Assembly: GCF_003149105.1 (NCBI RefSeq)
Contig: NZ_QGDS01000002.1
Span: 124,001 to 188,000, forward strand
Direction of reading: 5' to 3'
Length of the DNA: 64,000 bases
From: Faecalicatena contorta
GTDB taxonomy: Bacteria > Bacillota > Clostridia > Lachnospirales > Lachnospiraceae
Position 1 is the stretch's first letter. Each line of letters starts with the position of its first letter. Of this stretch, positions 54,476 to 62,671 are shown one piece after another. The notes under the pieces are model-generated. The model did no database searches. It had not been told where the DNA came from and was given only the letters and a program-made list of their open reading frames with translations. Both the position numbers and the translations under genes were made by a program.

Positions 54476-54506
54476 ATAAAAAGGCACGGTATCTTTCAAC
54501 CGTGCC
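54476..54506 (-). terminator. Hairpin between DUF6550 and the secreted-protein gene
   Basis: A perfect 8-bp stem (GGCACGGT with ACCGTGCC, 8-nt loop) followed on the minus strand by TTTTTATTTT. It stands inside the leftward operon, so it probably lowers rather than abolishes downstream transcription. Confidence 0.75.
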
Positions 54507-54523
54507 ATGGGGTATTTTCTTAT

Positions 54524-55090
54524 TTAGTCCATAATGCCAACCTGCTTGTTGATATCGCCGTCACCATCCACAGTGGTTCCTTGTCCATCCCCAATATCAT
54601 CGATCCACCCAAAACCCGGCACATAAATCTTGCCATCCTTGGTTTCGCCGCCCTGGGGCTGACTCTCGCTTTTGGGTGTTTCCTTGGGCTGTTCCACCTT
54701 GTCATGGTCGACAGCTGTGGGAGGCTCGGCGACCTTTTCGCCGTTAGGCTTTTGCGTAGGGTCTTGGAGCTGTTCCTCGGTATATTCCGGCTTGCTCACA
54801 TTACCCTGAATGGTCTGTTCGGTGCCGCTGGAAACCGCGCCGTTGTCGGTACTCACCGGCTGGCTGGTATCAGGCGGGGTTACGATGACCTCTTTTTCTT
54901 TCTCTGTGCTGTCCGGCTCGGACGGGTCTACCGTCACATCGCTTACATCGGAGCTTTGGGACGGGAGGGGCGCATCCACCCGATCTGGCGTCTGGAACCG
55001 CTGCCCGATCAGCACTACCAGCACCACACAGAGGGCGAGGCCACCGGCGACGGCCAGCCATTTCTTCATTTTGGGATTCATATTTTTCAT
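54524..55090 (-). CDS. Membrane-anchored low-complexity protein (DUF6550-like)
   Basis: A 188-residue protein with one N-terminal membrane helix (WLAVAGGLALCVVLVVLIGQ) and an outside part that is almost entirely Pro/Ser/Thr/Glu/Asp-rich (PPDTSQPVSTDNGAVSSGTE and so on), ending with a short conserved end GKIYVPGFGWIDDIGDGQGT. The layout fits the DUF6550 family of clostridial conjugative elements. Probably an extended wall-spanning linker. AGGAGGAG precedes the ATG. 111 bp of AT-rich noncoding sequence separate it from the TadE-like gene. Confidence 0.72.
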   Translation of the reverse strand: MKNMNPKMKKWLAVAGGLALCVVLVVLIGQRFQTPDRVDAPLPSQSSDVSDVTVDPSEPDSTEKEKEVIVTPPDTSQPVSTDNGAVSSGTEQTIQGNVSKPEYTEEQLQDPTQKPNGEKVAEPPTAVDHDKVEQPKETPKSESQPQGGETKDGKIYVPGFGWIDDIGDGQGTTVDGDGDINKQVGIMD

Positions 55091-55201
55091 AAGAGTATTC
55101 TCCTCCTATTTGTTAAATTTTGAGATTTTCCTTGTAATTCACACCCTACCACGAAGTTTTCAAAAAGTCTATCTATATTATAGAAAAACTTTTGAAACCA
55201 G

Positions 55202-55750
55202 TCAAAACCTTGGGGTGTATCCGGCGCTGACCTTGACCTTGATGGTCATGGGCTGCAGCAGCTTCCCGCCAAAGGATACGGGAACCTCCAGCAGGATGGT
55301 GCTGTCCGCTTCAAAGCGGGCGGAGGCTTGATCGCCGGAGGCAAGGGGGGCGTTTCGGATGTCCACGTCCAGATTCCACACCTTAAATTCCAGCTTGCCG
55401 TCCGGCGTGCGCTTTTCATGGTATCCGCTGCTGTAGTCAAGTCCAAGGATGCCGTCCAACCGGTCATAGATATCGCCGTAATCAAGACTTTCCTCGAAAT
55501 CCCCGGCATAGGGTTGGTAAGCGCCCGAATAGCCCTCCCGCACACCGTGGTACACGTCATCGTAATTCTCCACCACCGTAGAGATGACCGCTGCCTGCAC
55601 CGCATCCCGCACACCCTGCGCTATGATCATCAGCCGGAAATATTCAGAAATGCCAGTGAAGATGATGACCAGCGACAGGGTGATTGCGATGATCAGCGGA
55701 AAGCCCGCGCCGCCTTTTCCCCTTAGGATTTGCTTGATTTTATCCGTCAT
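55202..55750 (-). CDS. TadE-like pseudopilin
   Basis: A 182-residue protein with an N-terminal charged stretch (KIKQILRGKGGAGFPLIIAI) running into one membrane helix, as in TadE/TadF minor pilins, which have a Gly-rich prepilin-type junction. A long beta-rich outside part follows (DGKLEFKVWNLDVDIRNAPL, STILLEVPVSFGGKLLQPMT). ATG 55750 overlaps the upstream stop as ATGA. It would be a minor pilin of the Tad-type apparatus encoded upstream. Confidence 0.78.
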   Translation of the reverse strand: MTDKIKQILRGKGGAGFPLIIAITLSLVIIFTGISEYFRLMIIAQGVRDAVQAAVISTVVENYDDVYHGVREGYSGAYQPYAGDFEESLDYGDIYDRLDGILGLDYSSGYHEKRTPDGKLEFKVWNLDVDIRNAPLASGDQASARFEADSTILLEVPVSFGGKLLQPMTIKVKVSAGYTPRF

Positions 55751-56145
55751 TTCCAATAGACCTCGCTCTTTCCCGCCGCGTCCGCCCGCAGCGTAATGGG
55801 GAACGAGCCGAAGCCGCCGAACAGTCCGATATTGGTCTGGTAGGTGACCGTTACCGTGACTTCCTCGTTCAGCTGGATTCTGCCGGTTTCAGACCATTCC
55901 ACGCTGGGAGAAAGCCCTGTCTTTTCCCGCAGGAGCTGTTCCCGGCGGCTGGTTTCGCTGCCCACCTGTCCGGCAATTTCCGCCTCCCGGATCAGCTCCG
56001 TGGCAAAGGTGTCCAGCTGCTGCTTTTGGATGTAGACGGGAAACACCTTTACGGCGAGGGCAATGACCAGCATAGCGCACAGCACCAGCACAGCCACGTC
56101 AATGTAGCCCTCACCGCGTTTCTTTCTCAGGATTTTTCTTAGCAC
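55747..56145 (-). CDS. DUF4320 family TadE-like protein
   Basis: A 132-residue protein: basic N-terminus (LRKILRKKRGEGYIDVAVLV), one membrane helix, and an outside domain (YIQKQQLDTFATELIREAEI, then VTVTVTYQTNIGLFGGFGSF). The RGEGYID motif recurs almost unchanged in the prepilin-like protein at 62428 (SRGDGYIDTAIK), which supports a common peptidase substrate. DUF4320 proteins accompany Tad genes in clostridial conjugative elements. It overlaps both neighbours by a few bases. Confidence 0.82.
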   Translation of the reverse strand: MLRKILRKKRGEGYIDVAVLVLCAMLVIALAVKVFPVYIQKQQLDTFATELIREAEIAGQVGSETSRREQLLREKTGLSPSVEWSETGRIQLNEEVTVTVTYQTNIGLFGGFGSFPITLRADAAGKSEVYWK

Positions 56146-56795
56146 ATGGTCACCCCCTGCTCAAAGGGCCCCTGCTCCCGCCGTGGTTCCGGGTTGTGGT
56201 CACTTAAAATACGCCATGCGCCCTTACTGAATTCAGCGGTACAGATTTCCTGCTCCAATAGCTCCTCCGCCGGAACATCTCTGGCAAATTCAGCGCTGCT
56301 GGGATTTCCTTTCACACTCTGTCCCGCCAGCAGAAGCTGTGCGGTTTCCGGTGTCAGGTACACATACCCGCCGGGCGTCATCATGTCAAACGATGCATTA
56401 GGGTGCGCTTCAATAAATTCCCGCACGGTGACTCTTTCTTCCTCTGCGGAAACAGGCGCATATTCCGGGTCAAGGGTATATTCTGATTCCGATTCGCCCT
56501 TGTCCCACAGCGTCCAGAGGGCATGGGTGAGTTCCTCGCTGAAATCAACATTCTGTTCGGATATCCACTGATCCTTTACCACCTCCAGCGGGTTTTCGAA
56601 GCGGAGCAGATACTCCATATATTCGGCGGAATAGCTGCCGCTGGATAATTCTCCGTACACAAACTGCGCAGCGGCAATCTCACTCGCCAGCTCCACCAGC
56701 TCGGAGGCCGGTTTCTGCCGCCACTCCTTTTGATACCGCGCCATACCGCTGTCCAGCTTTTTGCGCAGAAGCGTCATCATTTCCTGTTCTGTCAT
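56139..56795 (-). CDS. DUF3848 domain protein
   Basis: A 218-residue soluble acidic protein; ATG 56795 follows AAGGGAGGTG. The N-terminal helices (MMTLLRKKLDSGMARYQKEW, RQKPASELVELASEIAAAQF) belong to DUF3848, a family of unknown function mostly found in conjugative elements. The C-terminal half (REFIEAHPNASFDMMTPGGY, VYLTPETAQLLLAGQ) is also conserved in such proteins. It lies between the TadC-like and TadE-like genes, but no membrane segment is present. A regulatory or assembly role would be a guess. Confidence 0.8.
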   Translation of the reverse strand: MTEQEMMTLLRKKLDSGMARYQKEWRQKPASELVELASEIAAAQFVYGELSSGSYSAEYMEYLLRFENPLEVVKDQWISEQNVDFSEELTHALWTLWDKGESESEYTLDPEYAPVSAEEERVTVREFIEAHPNASFDMMTPGGYVYLTPETAQLLLAGQSVKGNPSSAEFARDVPAEELLEQEICTAEFSKGAWRILSDHNPEPRREQGPFEQGVTMC

Positions 56796-56811
56796 TTGGC
56801 TTACACCTCCC

Positions 56812-57684
56812 TTAGAACATCCCGCCGAGGGATGTAATGATTTCATAGACAATAATCGCCATGTAGGTCATAAGAAAGCACATGAGCATGGCAAAGGAAA
56901 ACACCCGGATTTTCGGCGGTATCTTCATCGCCTGCGCTTTCAGCCGCTGAAGCTCCAGCTGCTTCATGTCGTGAGCCAGCATCTGAAAATACATCCCGCC
57001 GTCGTCCCCGCGCAGTACGCCGATCAGCCCTCTGGTAATATCCGAAAGCATGGGCGAATTGAACCTTGCCTCAAAACGGGTCAGCGCCGCTTCATAGCTG
57101 GAGGAGCGCATATCCGCCGTGAGGATGTCAAGCTCCGCGGCGAAGTCCTCGCCCGCGTTTTTCTTGAAATTTTCCAGCATGGACAGCACATCCCGGCTGG
57201 CCTTCAGCTCCTGGGTGATGGTCGCCACGAAACGGGGCAGCTCCTGTTCGATTTTTTCGCGCTTGACTGCCAGCGCCTCATCCGCCTTGCGGATTTCCTT
57301 GAAATAGACCAGTATAGCGGCAAACAGCACAATGGGCGCCAGCAGCGGCAGAACAATCAGGCAGGGAATGATGCACAGCCCGATGGCCGCCGCCTTGACA
57401 ATAGCCGTTGCCATGAACAGCTCCGGCGAGTCGGAAAGTCCCGCTGCCGACAATACATTTGTCATCCGGATTTTCTTGTATTCGTCCATGCGCAGATACC
57501 GGGAGAGCCGGACAGCGGCATTTCGCAGCAGGGCATCGGTGGTTTTGGGCTTGGCTTTGGTCTGCTTTCCTGCCGACAGCATCGCCTTTTGGGTGGCGAG
57601 AGTGGGCAGATGCAGCAGATCGGCGGCAAGGAAAAAGAGTCCTGCCGATAGGAGGACTCCGAATAAAACAAGATAGATTGTCAT
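56812..57684 (-). CDS. tadC: TadC-like type II secretion F-domain protein
   Basis: A 290-residue membrane protein; ATG 57684 follows GGAGGACGG. An N-terminal helix (MTIYLVLFGVLLSAGLFFLA), a central pair (AIGLCIIPCLIVLPLLAPIV) and a C-terminal pair of helices flank the cytoplasmic T2SSF region (EQELPRFVATITQELKASRD, VLSMLENFKKNAG). This is one of the two platform proteins of Tad/Flp pilus machines. It follows TadB and CpaF in the standard order. Start is 10 bp downstream of the TadB stop. Confidence 0.88.
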   Translation of the reverse strand: MTIYLVLFGVLLSAGLFFLAADLLHLPTLATQKAMLSAGKQTKAKPKTTDALLRNAAVRLSRYLRMDEYKKIRMTNVLSAAGLSDSPELFMATAIVKAAAIGLCIIPCLIVLPLLAPIVLFAAILVYFKEIRKADEALAVKREKIEQELPRFVATITQELKASRDVLSMLENFKKNAGEDFAAELDILTADMRSSSYEAALTRFEARFNSPMLSDITRGLIGVLRGDDGGMYFQMLAHDMKQLELQRLKAQAMKIPPKIRVFSFAMLMCFLMTYMAIIVYEIITSLGGMF

Positions 57685-57694
57685 GTCCGTCCTC

Positions 57695-58624
57695 CTATCT
57701 TCGATATTCAATGGGCTGGGTGAGCTTGATGACAAACGCCGTGGAAACGAAAATTACGGCGGCGCAGATGGTCAGGATAATCTGCCCCAGCGGGGTGTGC
57801 ATCAGGGTGTGGTACCAATCCTGATTCAAAAAATACAGAAGCGGGATATTCCCGATGACGAGAATCACCATAACGATGAATTCCTTTCTCGGCTCAAACA
57901 CCATGGTTTCCAGCTCGCCGTTGACCACCCGCATATCACTGAGCTTACTGACGATTGGGGTCAGAGTGGTTTTGAGGCTGCGGTCGTGCTGGCAGGCAAT
58001 GAGGGCGTCGCACCACTCATGGAACACCGCGTTATCAATCCTCGTTTTCACATCATGGAGCGCCGCCGTCACATCGGGGTCCACCAGCCGTACACGGGAC
58101 ACAAAGCCCTGAAACACCGACAGCACCGGCGGATTCAGGTACGGGAGGTTTTCCTCCACCGCCGTCAGAATGTCCTCGTTTCTAAGGTAGGCCGTGGTGA
58201 TGATGGAGAGTGCCGTTTCCAGCTCCGCCGCAATGTCCTTTTTGAAGTGGCTTGCAGTGAGCTTTACCCACCAGAACGGCAGGAGCATACAGCCAGCCGC
58301 CATGACAGGAACCAGAAAAAAGTTCGAGAGCATCACGGCGGCCGACGCACCCACGGCAAAGAACAGCAGGGACAAAGCGCACAGCATGGGAAAGCGTGCC
58401 GACCGGCCGGTGACCTTGAGGATAGACTGCACCTCGGCAATTTCACGGCGCAGATAGGATTTCTTTTTCCTGCGGGTGGTTTCATTGATTTCGTCCCGGA
58501 GGGCTTTCGGCTGATCGGTCAGCCTGCCGAAGATGGCGGTCGTAAATGCCATAGGAGTGAGACCGAGCAAAAGAAAAGAGCCTGCGATCATGCCGATGCA
58601 GGCCATTAAAAATATTGTTGTCAT
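57695..58624 (-). CDS. tadB: TadB-like type II secretion F-domain protein
   Basis: A 309-residue membrane protein with an N-terminal helix (LMACIGMIAGSFLLLGLTPM), a central hydrophobic pair, a T2SSF-like region (ELETALSIITTAYLRNEDIL, TAVEENLPYLNPPVLSVFQG) and two C-terminal helices (FIVMVILVIGNIPLLYFLNQ, LGQIILTICAAVIFVSTAFV). As TadB it would form the inner-membrane platform with TadC. Its start overlaps the CpaF stop by 4 bp, showing coupled translation. Confidence 0.88.
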   Translation of the reverse strand: MTTIFLMACIGMIAGSFLLLGLTPMAFTTAIFGRLTDQPKALRDEINETTRRKKKSYLRREIAEVQSILKVTGRSARFPMLCALSLLFFAVGASAAVMLSNFFLVPVMAAGCMLLPFWWVKLTASHFKKDIAAELETALSIITTAYLRNEDILTAVEENLPYLNPPVLSVFQGFVSRVRLVDPDVTAALHDVKTRIDNAVFHEWCDALIACQHDRSLKTTLTPIVSKLSDMRVVNGELETMVFEPRKEFIVMVILVIGNIPLLYFLNQDWYHTLMHTPLGQIILTICAAVIFVSTAFVIKLTQPIEYRR

Positions 58625-60144
58625 GCGGTTTGCGCCTCCTTTTTCCGCAGGCGTTCAATGACCGTCTGCGGCATGCCGTTTTCCAGCAGCCGCTTGGCGA
58701 GGCTGTCCGAGATGGTATTGACCTGCGCATGGTGCCCTTCAATGATAAATTTGCCGTCCTCCATGCGGTTTTCCGTAATGACATACTGATACAGCGGGCG
58801 GAAATGCCTTGTGCCGTCGGGCAGAATTTCGCATTCCTGAATCTCCATCATGCGGCGCTGCTTGTTTTCCAGCTGCTTGCAGAACACCACAATGGGATAG
58901 GCTTCGGTGACATAGTCCATGAGGGTCTGATCGGACATATCCACGGCGCGCTTGCACAGAGACACCATGCGGCGATAGGTGGCTTCGCAGGAATTGGAAT
59001 GGATGGTGGTCAGCACCGCCACGCCGGTTCGGGCAGCCTCCTGCGCCGCATTTGCCTCCGCGCCGCGCATCTCGCCCACCACGATAATATCCGGGTTAAA
59101 ACGGAGGGCATAGTCTAAAAGGTTCGTCTGGTCGATGCGCTGGCGGTCATTATCACTGTCACGGGTCAGGGTATGGATGACCGAATTGACCACTTTTCCG
59201 TCCTTTTCTCTGACGAGTGCCAGCTCACGGGAGCCGTTTTCAATGGTATAGATGCGCTTGTTATCCGGAACCGTGGTCAGTACCCAGCCTGCCACGGTGG
59301 TTTTGCCGGAGCTGGTGGCGCCCGCCACGCAGACCGAAATCCCGTAGCGAATGCAGAGAGATAAGAAGTCCAGCATGGGGTCGGTTGCCGTTCCGCTCCC
59401 CACAAAATCCTCTTTTTTCATGCTCTGCGGGTTGACGATACGGATGGAGGCCGCCACGCCCACATCCTCGTCCACAATGGGGCTTTTCAGAACGGCAATA
59501 CGGATGTTTTTGGAGAGATGCCCCAGCACGATGGGGCTGGCATTATCCAGCACCATGCCGCTGATATGCAGCATCCTGCGGATGACATTCACAGCGTGCT
59601 GGGGACTTTCAAAGCGTTCCTCCAGCTTGACCGTGCGACCGTCGGAATACTGCACCTCAATGTCCCGCCACGAATTGATGTCGATTTCCTCAATGCCGGT
59701 GCCGAAGATGTATTTGGTCAGAAACCCGAACTCCGCCATTTCGGTGTAGAGGGCGTCCGCCAGCCTGCTGCCGCTCATGCCGTTGACCGACACCCGGTTA
59801 TCCTGCAGGAATTTCTGGATGTACCGCTTCATCTGCGCCTTGGCGTCCCCGCCGCCTTCGGTGATCAGGGTGCTGTAATGCTCGGAGATGTACGCCTGCA
59901 CCTCGGCAAGCACTGTGGAAAAGTCTTTTCCCCCGGCTTCAGGGGTGAAAAACAGCGCATGGGCGCGGTTTGTGCCGGTCAACTCCGCAGGGCGGTTCAC
60001 TACAGATTCTTGCTCCACGGTGTTACCCAAAGCGGCAGCTGGTGTTGGCTGATTTTGTGTCGTTTTTGCCTGTTCCTGTGCAGCCTGCGGCTTCTTTTTC
60101 TTTCCCGAAAACGCAGCGGCATTTCGCTTTTTACCTAAACTCAT
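58621..60144 (-). CDS. cpaF: CpaF/TadA-type secretion ATPase
   Basis: A 507-residue hexameric ATPase. After a low-complexity N-terminus (Lys/Ala/Gln-rich, residues 1-50) come the CpaF N-domain (YIFGTGIEEIDINSWRDIEV), the Walker A AGATSSGKTTVAGWVL, the Asp box (RIYTIENGSRELAL), and Walker B with its Glu (NPDIIVVGEMRGAEANAAQE), then the His-containing TTIHSNSCEATYRR. It drives pilus assembly in Tad systems and is also related to VirB11, the ATPase otherwise missing from Gram-positive conjugation systems. Overlaps its neighbours by 4 bp on both sides. Confidence 0.92.
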   Translation of the reverse strand: MSLGKKRNAAAFSGKKKKPQAAQEQAKTTQNQPTPAAALGNTVEQESVVNRPAELTGTNRAHALFFTPEAGGKDFSTVLAEVQAYISEHYSTLITEGGGDAKAQMKRYIQKFLQDNRVSVNGMSGSRLADALYTEMAEFGFLTKYIFGTGIEEIDINSWRDIEVQYSDGRTVKLEERFESPQHAVNVIRRMLHISGMVLDNASPIVLGHLSKNIRIAVLKSPIVDEDVGVAASIRIVNPQSMKKEDFVGSGTATDPMLDFLSLCIRYGISVCVAGATSSGKTTVAGWVLTTVPDNKRIYTIENGSRELALVREKDGKVVNSVIHTLTRDSDNDRQRIDQTNLLDYALRFNPDIIVVGEMRGAEANAAQEAARTGVAVLTTIHSNSCEATYRRMVSLCKRAVDMSDQTLMDYVTEAYPIVVFCKQLENKQRRMMEIQECEILPDGTRHFRPLYQYVITENRMEDGKFIIEGHHAQVNTISDSLAKRLLENGMPQTVIERLRKKEAQTA

Positions 60145-60956
60145 ACGCCGAATACCTCCCTTGTAATTTTTTCTATCTCTTTTCTAAACTGACGGCTGTC
60201 CTTCAGGGATAAATCCGCCAGCAGATTCCCGGCAAGATACTGTTCCTCCAGCTCCGGCGAATGGGTCAGGGTAAAGGCCACCGAGCCCAGCGCCTGTCCG
60301 ATCTGCTCCCCGGCCTGCCGGGGCTTTACATTGCTGGCAACCTTGTACTGCTTCTCCGCATCCCACTTGGAATCCCGGAGCAGCGGGAGCTGGCTGGAGA
60401 GATAGCTCACGGATTTCAGGTCGGCGTTCGCAAGGCGCAGGACGCTGTCGGCCTCCATGAGCGCCACGGCGGAGAGAATGTCATTGGCGATATAGCTGCC
60501 GCAGTCTACGACAACAAAGGGAGCGGTTTTCCGCAGATTGTCCAGAAGCTCCTGCGCTTGGGTCTGCTCATAGGGCGGGTAGGTGTACTCGTTTTCACCC
60601 TTTTTCATGCCGAGGATGGTGAGGTATTTGTGCTTTTTCAGTGTCACCAGATTGTGCTTGATGAGCGGCTCCGTCACATGGGCGGCGGCAAGAATACTGC
60701 CCAGCGAATGCTCACCCTCCAGTTCGGAGGGCGGGCAGATACAGGGCAGCATGGGCGCGGTCATATCGCAGAGCAGCAGCACCACGTTTTTCTTCCGGTC
60801 GGCAAGGTGCTTTGCGATCTTTACCGCCACGGTAGTTTTTCCGCTGCCGGGGGAGCCCCAAACGGCAAGAATGCCGCCCTGCGGCTCCTGCTCCGTCGGG
60901 GCATCCTTATCCGCATTTTGGCGGGTGAAGATGCCCTTTTTCTTGAAGTTCAGCAT
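60141..60956 (-). CDS. CpaE/TadZ-like ParA-type ATPase
   Basis: A 271-residue MinD/ParA-like protein; ATG 60956 follows GGGAGGTG and overlaps the CpaB stop. The deviant Walker A GGILAVWGSPGSGKTTVAVK lies near residue 30; VVLLLCDMTAPMLP and APFVVVDCGS are the switch regions. No receiver domain is present, as in the shorter TadZ type. It positions the Tad pilus machine at the membrane. The charged N-terminal 27 residues (KKKGIFTRQNADKDAPTEQE) are unique. Confidence 0.85.
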   Translation of the reverse strand: MLNFKKKGIFTRQNADKDAPTEQEPQGGILAVWGSPGSGKTTVAVKIAKHLADRKKNVVLLLCDMTAPMLPCICPPSELEGEHSLGSILAAAHVTEPLIKHNLVTLKKHKYLTILGMKKGENEYTYPPYEQTQAQELLDNLRKTAPFVVVDCGSYIANDILSAVALMEADSVLRLANADLKSVSYLSSQLPLLRDSKWDAEKQYKVASNVKPRQAGEQIGQALGSVAFTLTHSPELEEQYLAGNLLADLSLKDSRQFRKEIEKITREVFGV

Positions 60957-61822
60957 CACTGCACCTCCCTGGCAGACGCATCTTCTGCGGAAGATGCTGG
61001 TTCGCTTTGCTCACTGTCTGCCTCGCGGGCGGGAACCCGTTCCCCCCGCGTGCCCCCCATGCTCTCCGAGGGGGCAGGAACGGAGTACAGGCTGGCAATC
61101 ACCTGATCCTGCGCCTCGATAAATTTGGCGCTGTTGGCAGGCGTGCCGCGGTAAACGAGGGACAGGTGGAGCTTGCCGTCAGACTCCAGCTCCGCCAGCG
61201 CCTTGCTTTGTTCGGGGGACACCAGCAGGGTTACGGTTGCAGGAAGTTCTCGTTCATCAGACGCCGAAGGCGAATTGGGTCCAGCGTCACGCTGGTTGGC
61301 GTCATAGCCGCTGCCTGCGGTGACGGCGATAACCTCCACATATTTCAGCTCGGCCGGGATAACGGTGGAGCCCTGCTTTTTGTAATCCGGGGCGATCACC
61401 GATACGATGTCGCCGCTCTGGAGCTTGCCGGAAAGACCGTTCGCAAAGCTCTTGATGGTTACCGACATGGCCTGCTTGGTGCCATCCAGATTATAAAGAT
61501 AGGTATTTTCCGCAGCGGGGGTATCGGACAGCTTAGTGTTCAGGATATAGTCCCCGACGGAAAGATCGGCCGTGGCATATTTGCCGATGACGATTTCGCT
61601 CTGGCGCAGGACATTTTCGGGCAGCCCGTAGCCGCCCACCTCCACGGTCTGCACCATCTCTTTGGTGATTTCCTCGCCTGCCTTGATTTCCTTGACGACG
61701 CGGACGATTTCTGTTTTCTGGCTGACCGACTGGTTAAACAGCGGCGTCACGCCGAAGCAGATGAGCAGGGACAAAAGGATGCAGATCACGCCGACCACCG
61801 TGCGGTTTTTGAAAAGGCTCAT
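60956..61822 (-). CDS. CpaB/RcpC-like SAF-domain pilus assembly protein
   Basis: A 288-residue protein with an N-terminal membrane helix (VVGVICILLSLLICFGVTPL), the SAF domain (IVRVVKEIKAGEEITKEMVQ, then TADLSVGDYILNTKLSD) and the RcpC/CpaB region (LQSGDIVSVIAPDYKKQGST, VTLLVSPEQSKALAELESDG). CpaB proteins sit at the outer part of Tad machines and may bind wall polymers through the SAF (antifreeze-like) fold. The C-terminal 45 residues are acidic and disordered. Codes just before CpaE. Confidence 0.87.
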   Translation of the reverse strand: MSLFKNRTVVGVICILLSLLICFGVTPLFNQSVSQKTEIVRVVKEIKAGEEITKEMVQTVEVGGYGLPENVLRQSEIVIGKYATADLSVGDYILNTKLSDTPAAENTYLYNLDGTKQAMSVTIKSFANGLSGKLQSGDIVSVIAPDYKKQGSTVIPAELKYVEVIAVTAGSGYDANQRDAGPNSPSASDERELPATVTLLVSPEQSKALAELESDGKLHLSLVYRGTPANSAKFIEAQDQVIASLYSVPAPSESMGGTRGERVPAREADSEQSEPASSAEDASAREVQ

Positions 61823-61851
61823 AGATTTTTCCTCCTTGATTTCATGGTAAT

Positions 61852-61989
61852 TTAGAAGCTGGCGGAGCTGTATTTACGGGATTTCACAACTTTTATGGCC
61901 TTGGGAATCAGGGCGGCGGCTGCCAGCGAAACGGCGGCGACACCGGCAACGATGAGGGTCTTTTTTCTGGTGATATGGATTCTTTTCAT
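61852..61989 (-). CDS. Small single-pass membrane protein
   Basis: A 45-residue protein, GGAGGAAG before ATG 61989: KRIHITRKKTLIVAGVAAVS, LAAAALIPKAIKVVKSRKYS. One membrane helix with positive charges on both sides. It overlaps the prepilin peptidase stop by 4 bp, so it is coupled to the Tad operon. No family known to me; it might be a minor pilin-like or accessory subunit. Confidence 0.65.
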   Translation of the reverse strand: MKRIHITRKKTLIVAGVAAVSLAAAALIPKAIKVVKSRKYSSASF

Positions 61990-62438
61990 AGGATGCTTCC
62001 TCCAATTTTTAGAATGGTTACGGCAAGAAAGCCGAGGGACAAAAAGGGCGCCATGGGCAGGGATGCCTGTGACGCCTTCTGCGGCTCCAGCTTGCGGAGC
62101 CGTCTGATTAGCTGTTTCATGAGATAAAAAAAGAGGGATGCCGTCAGGCCGAGCAGCAGCCCGACCGTGCATCCCCCAAAGCCCAGCACCATGCCTGCGG
62201 CGGCGGTGAGCTTGATGTCCCCGCCACCGATGCCCTCCGGCTTGTACAGGGCGGCAATCAGCAGGGGCAGTGCGGCAAGGATGCCCCAAAGCCTGACGGG
62301 GCTGAAATCCATCAGCCCCGTCAGTGCAATGAAAAGACAAATGCTGTCCGGGATGATCCGTTTGCGGAGATCCCACACAGAAGCCGCCAGCAGCAGACAG
62401 AAAAAAAGCACCGCCTGAAGGGTGCTATCAGCCGCCAT
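61986..62438 (-). CDS. Prepilin peptidase (TadV/CpaA type, A24)
   Basis: A 150-residue integral membrane aspartic protease with four to six helices. The two catalytic Asp are in SVWDLRKRIIPD and in the GxGD-type motif GIGGGDIKL. It lacks the N-terminal methylase domain, as is usual for Tad-system CpaA/TadV. It would process the prepilin encoded just upstream and the TadE-like proteins downstream. Its start region overlaps the prepilin-like gene by 11 bp. Confidence 0.92.
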   Translation of the reverse strand: MAADSTLQAVLFFCLLLAASVWDLRKRIIPDSICLFIALTGLMDFSPVRLWGILAALPLLIAALYKPEGIGGGDIKLTAAAGMVLGFGGCTVGLLLGLTASLFFYLMKQLIRRLRKLEPQKASQASLPMAPFLSLGFLAVTILKIGGSIL

Positions 62439-62658
62439 AGTTGAACATTTCCTTGATACGCTCGGTCAGGGTGGGCAGTACCGTTTCCCCGAACAGGGCA
62501 TACAGCCCAGCGAGGAGCAGAGCGCCCAGCACCACGGCAATCAGGATTTTGATCGCGGTGTCAATGTAGCCGTCCCCGCGGCTCCCGGAAAGGACGCGGC
62601 GGGTTTTGGCGGCGGACATGACCGCCTTGGTTTTCAGCTTGCAAATGAGATGCTTCAT
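62428..62658 (-). CDS. Flp-like prepilin (DUF6133-like)
   Basis: A 76-residue protein; ATG 62658 follows AAAGGGGG. A positively charged leader (ICKLKTKAVMSAAKTRRVLS) ends in SGSRGDGYIDTAIK, a Gly-containing prepilin-type junction, followed by one membrane helix (ILIAVVLGALLLAGLYALFG) and a short amphipathic tail. Size and layout equal Flp/Tad major pilins, and the prepilin peptidase gene follows at once. The family corresponds to DUF6133 of clostridial mobile elements. The likely main pilus subunit. Confidence 0.8.
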   Translation of the reverse strand: MKHLICKLKTKAVMSAAKTRRVLSGSRGDGYIDTAIKILIAVVLGALLLAGLYALFGETVLPTLTERIKEMFNYGG

Positions 62659-62671
62659 GAATGTTCCCCCT

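Noticed and set aside
56761-58609. Two long rightward frames opposite the TadB/TadC genes
   Set aside because: Both are low-complexity mirror readings of well-supported genes in a GC-rich region, without ribosome-binding sites.
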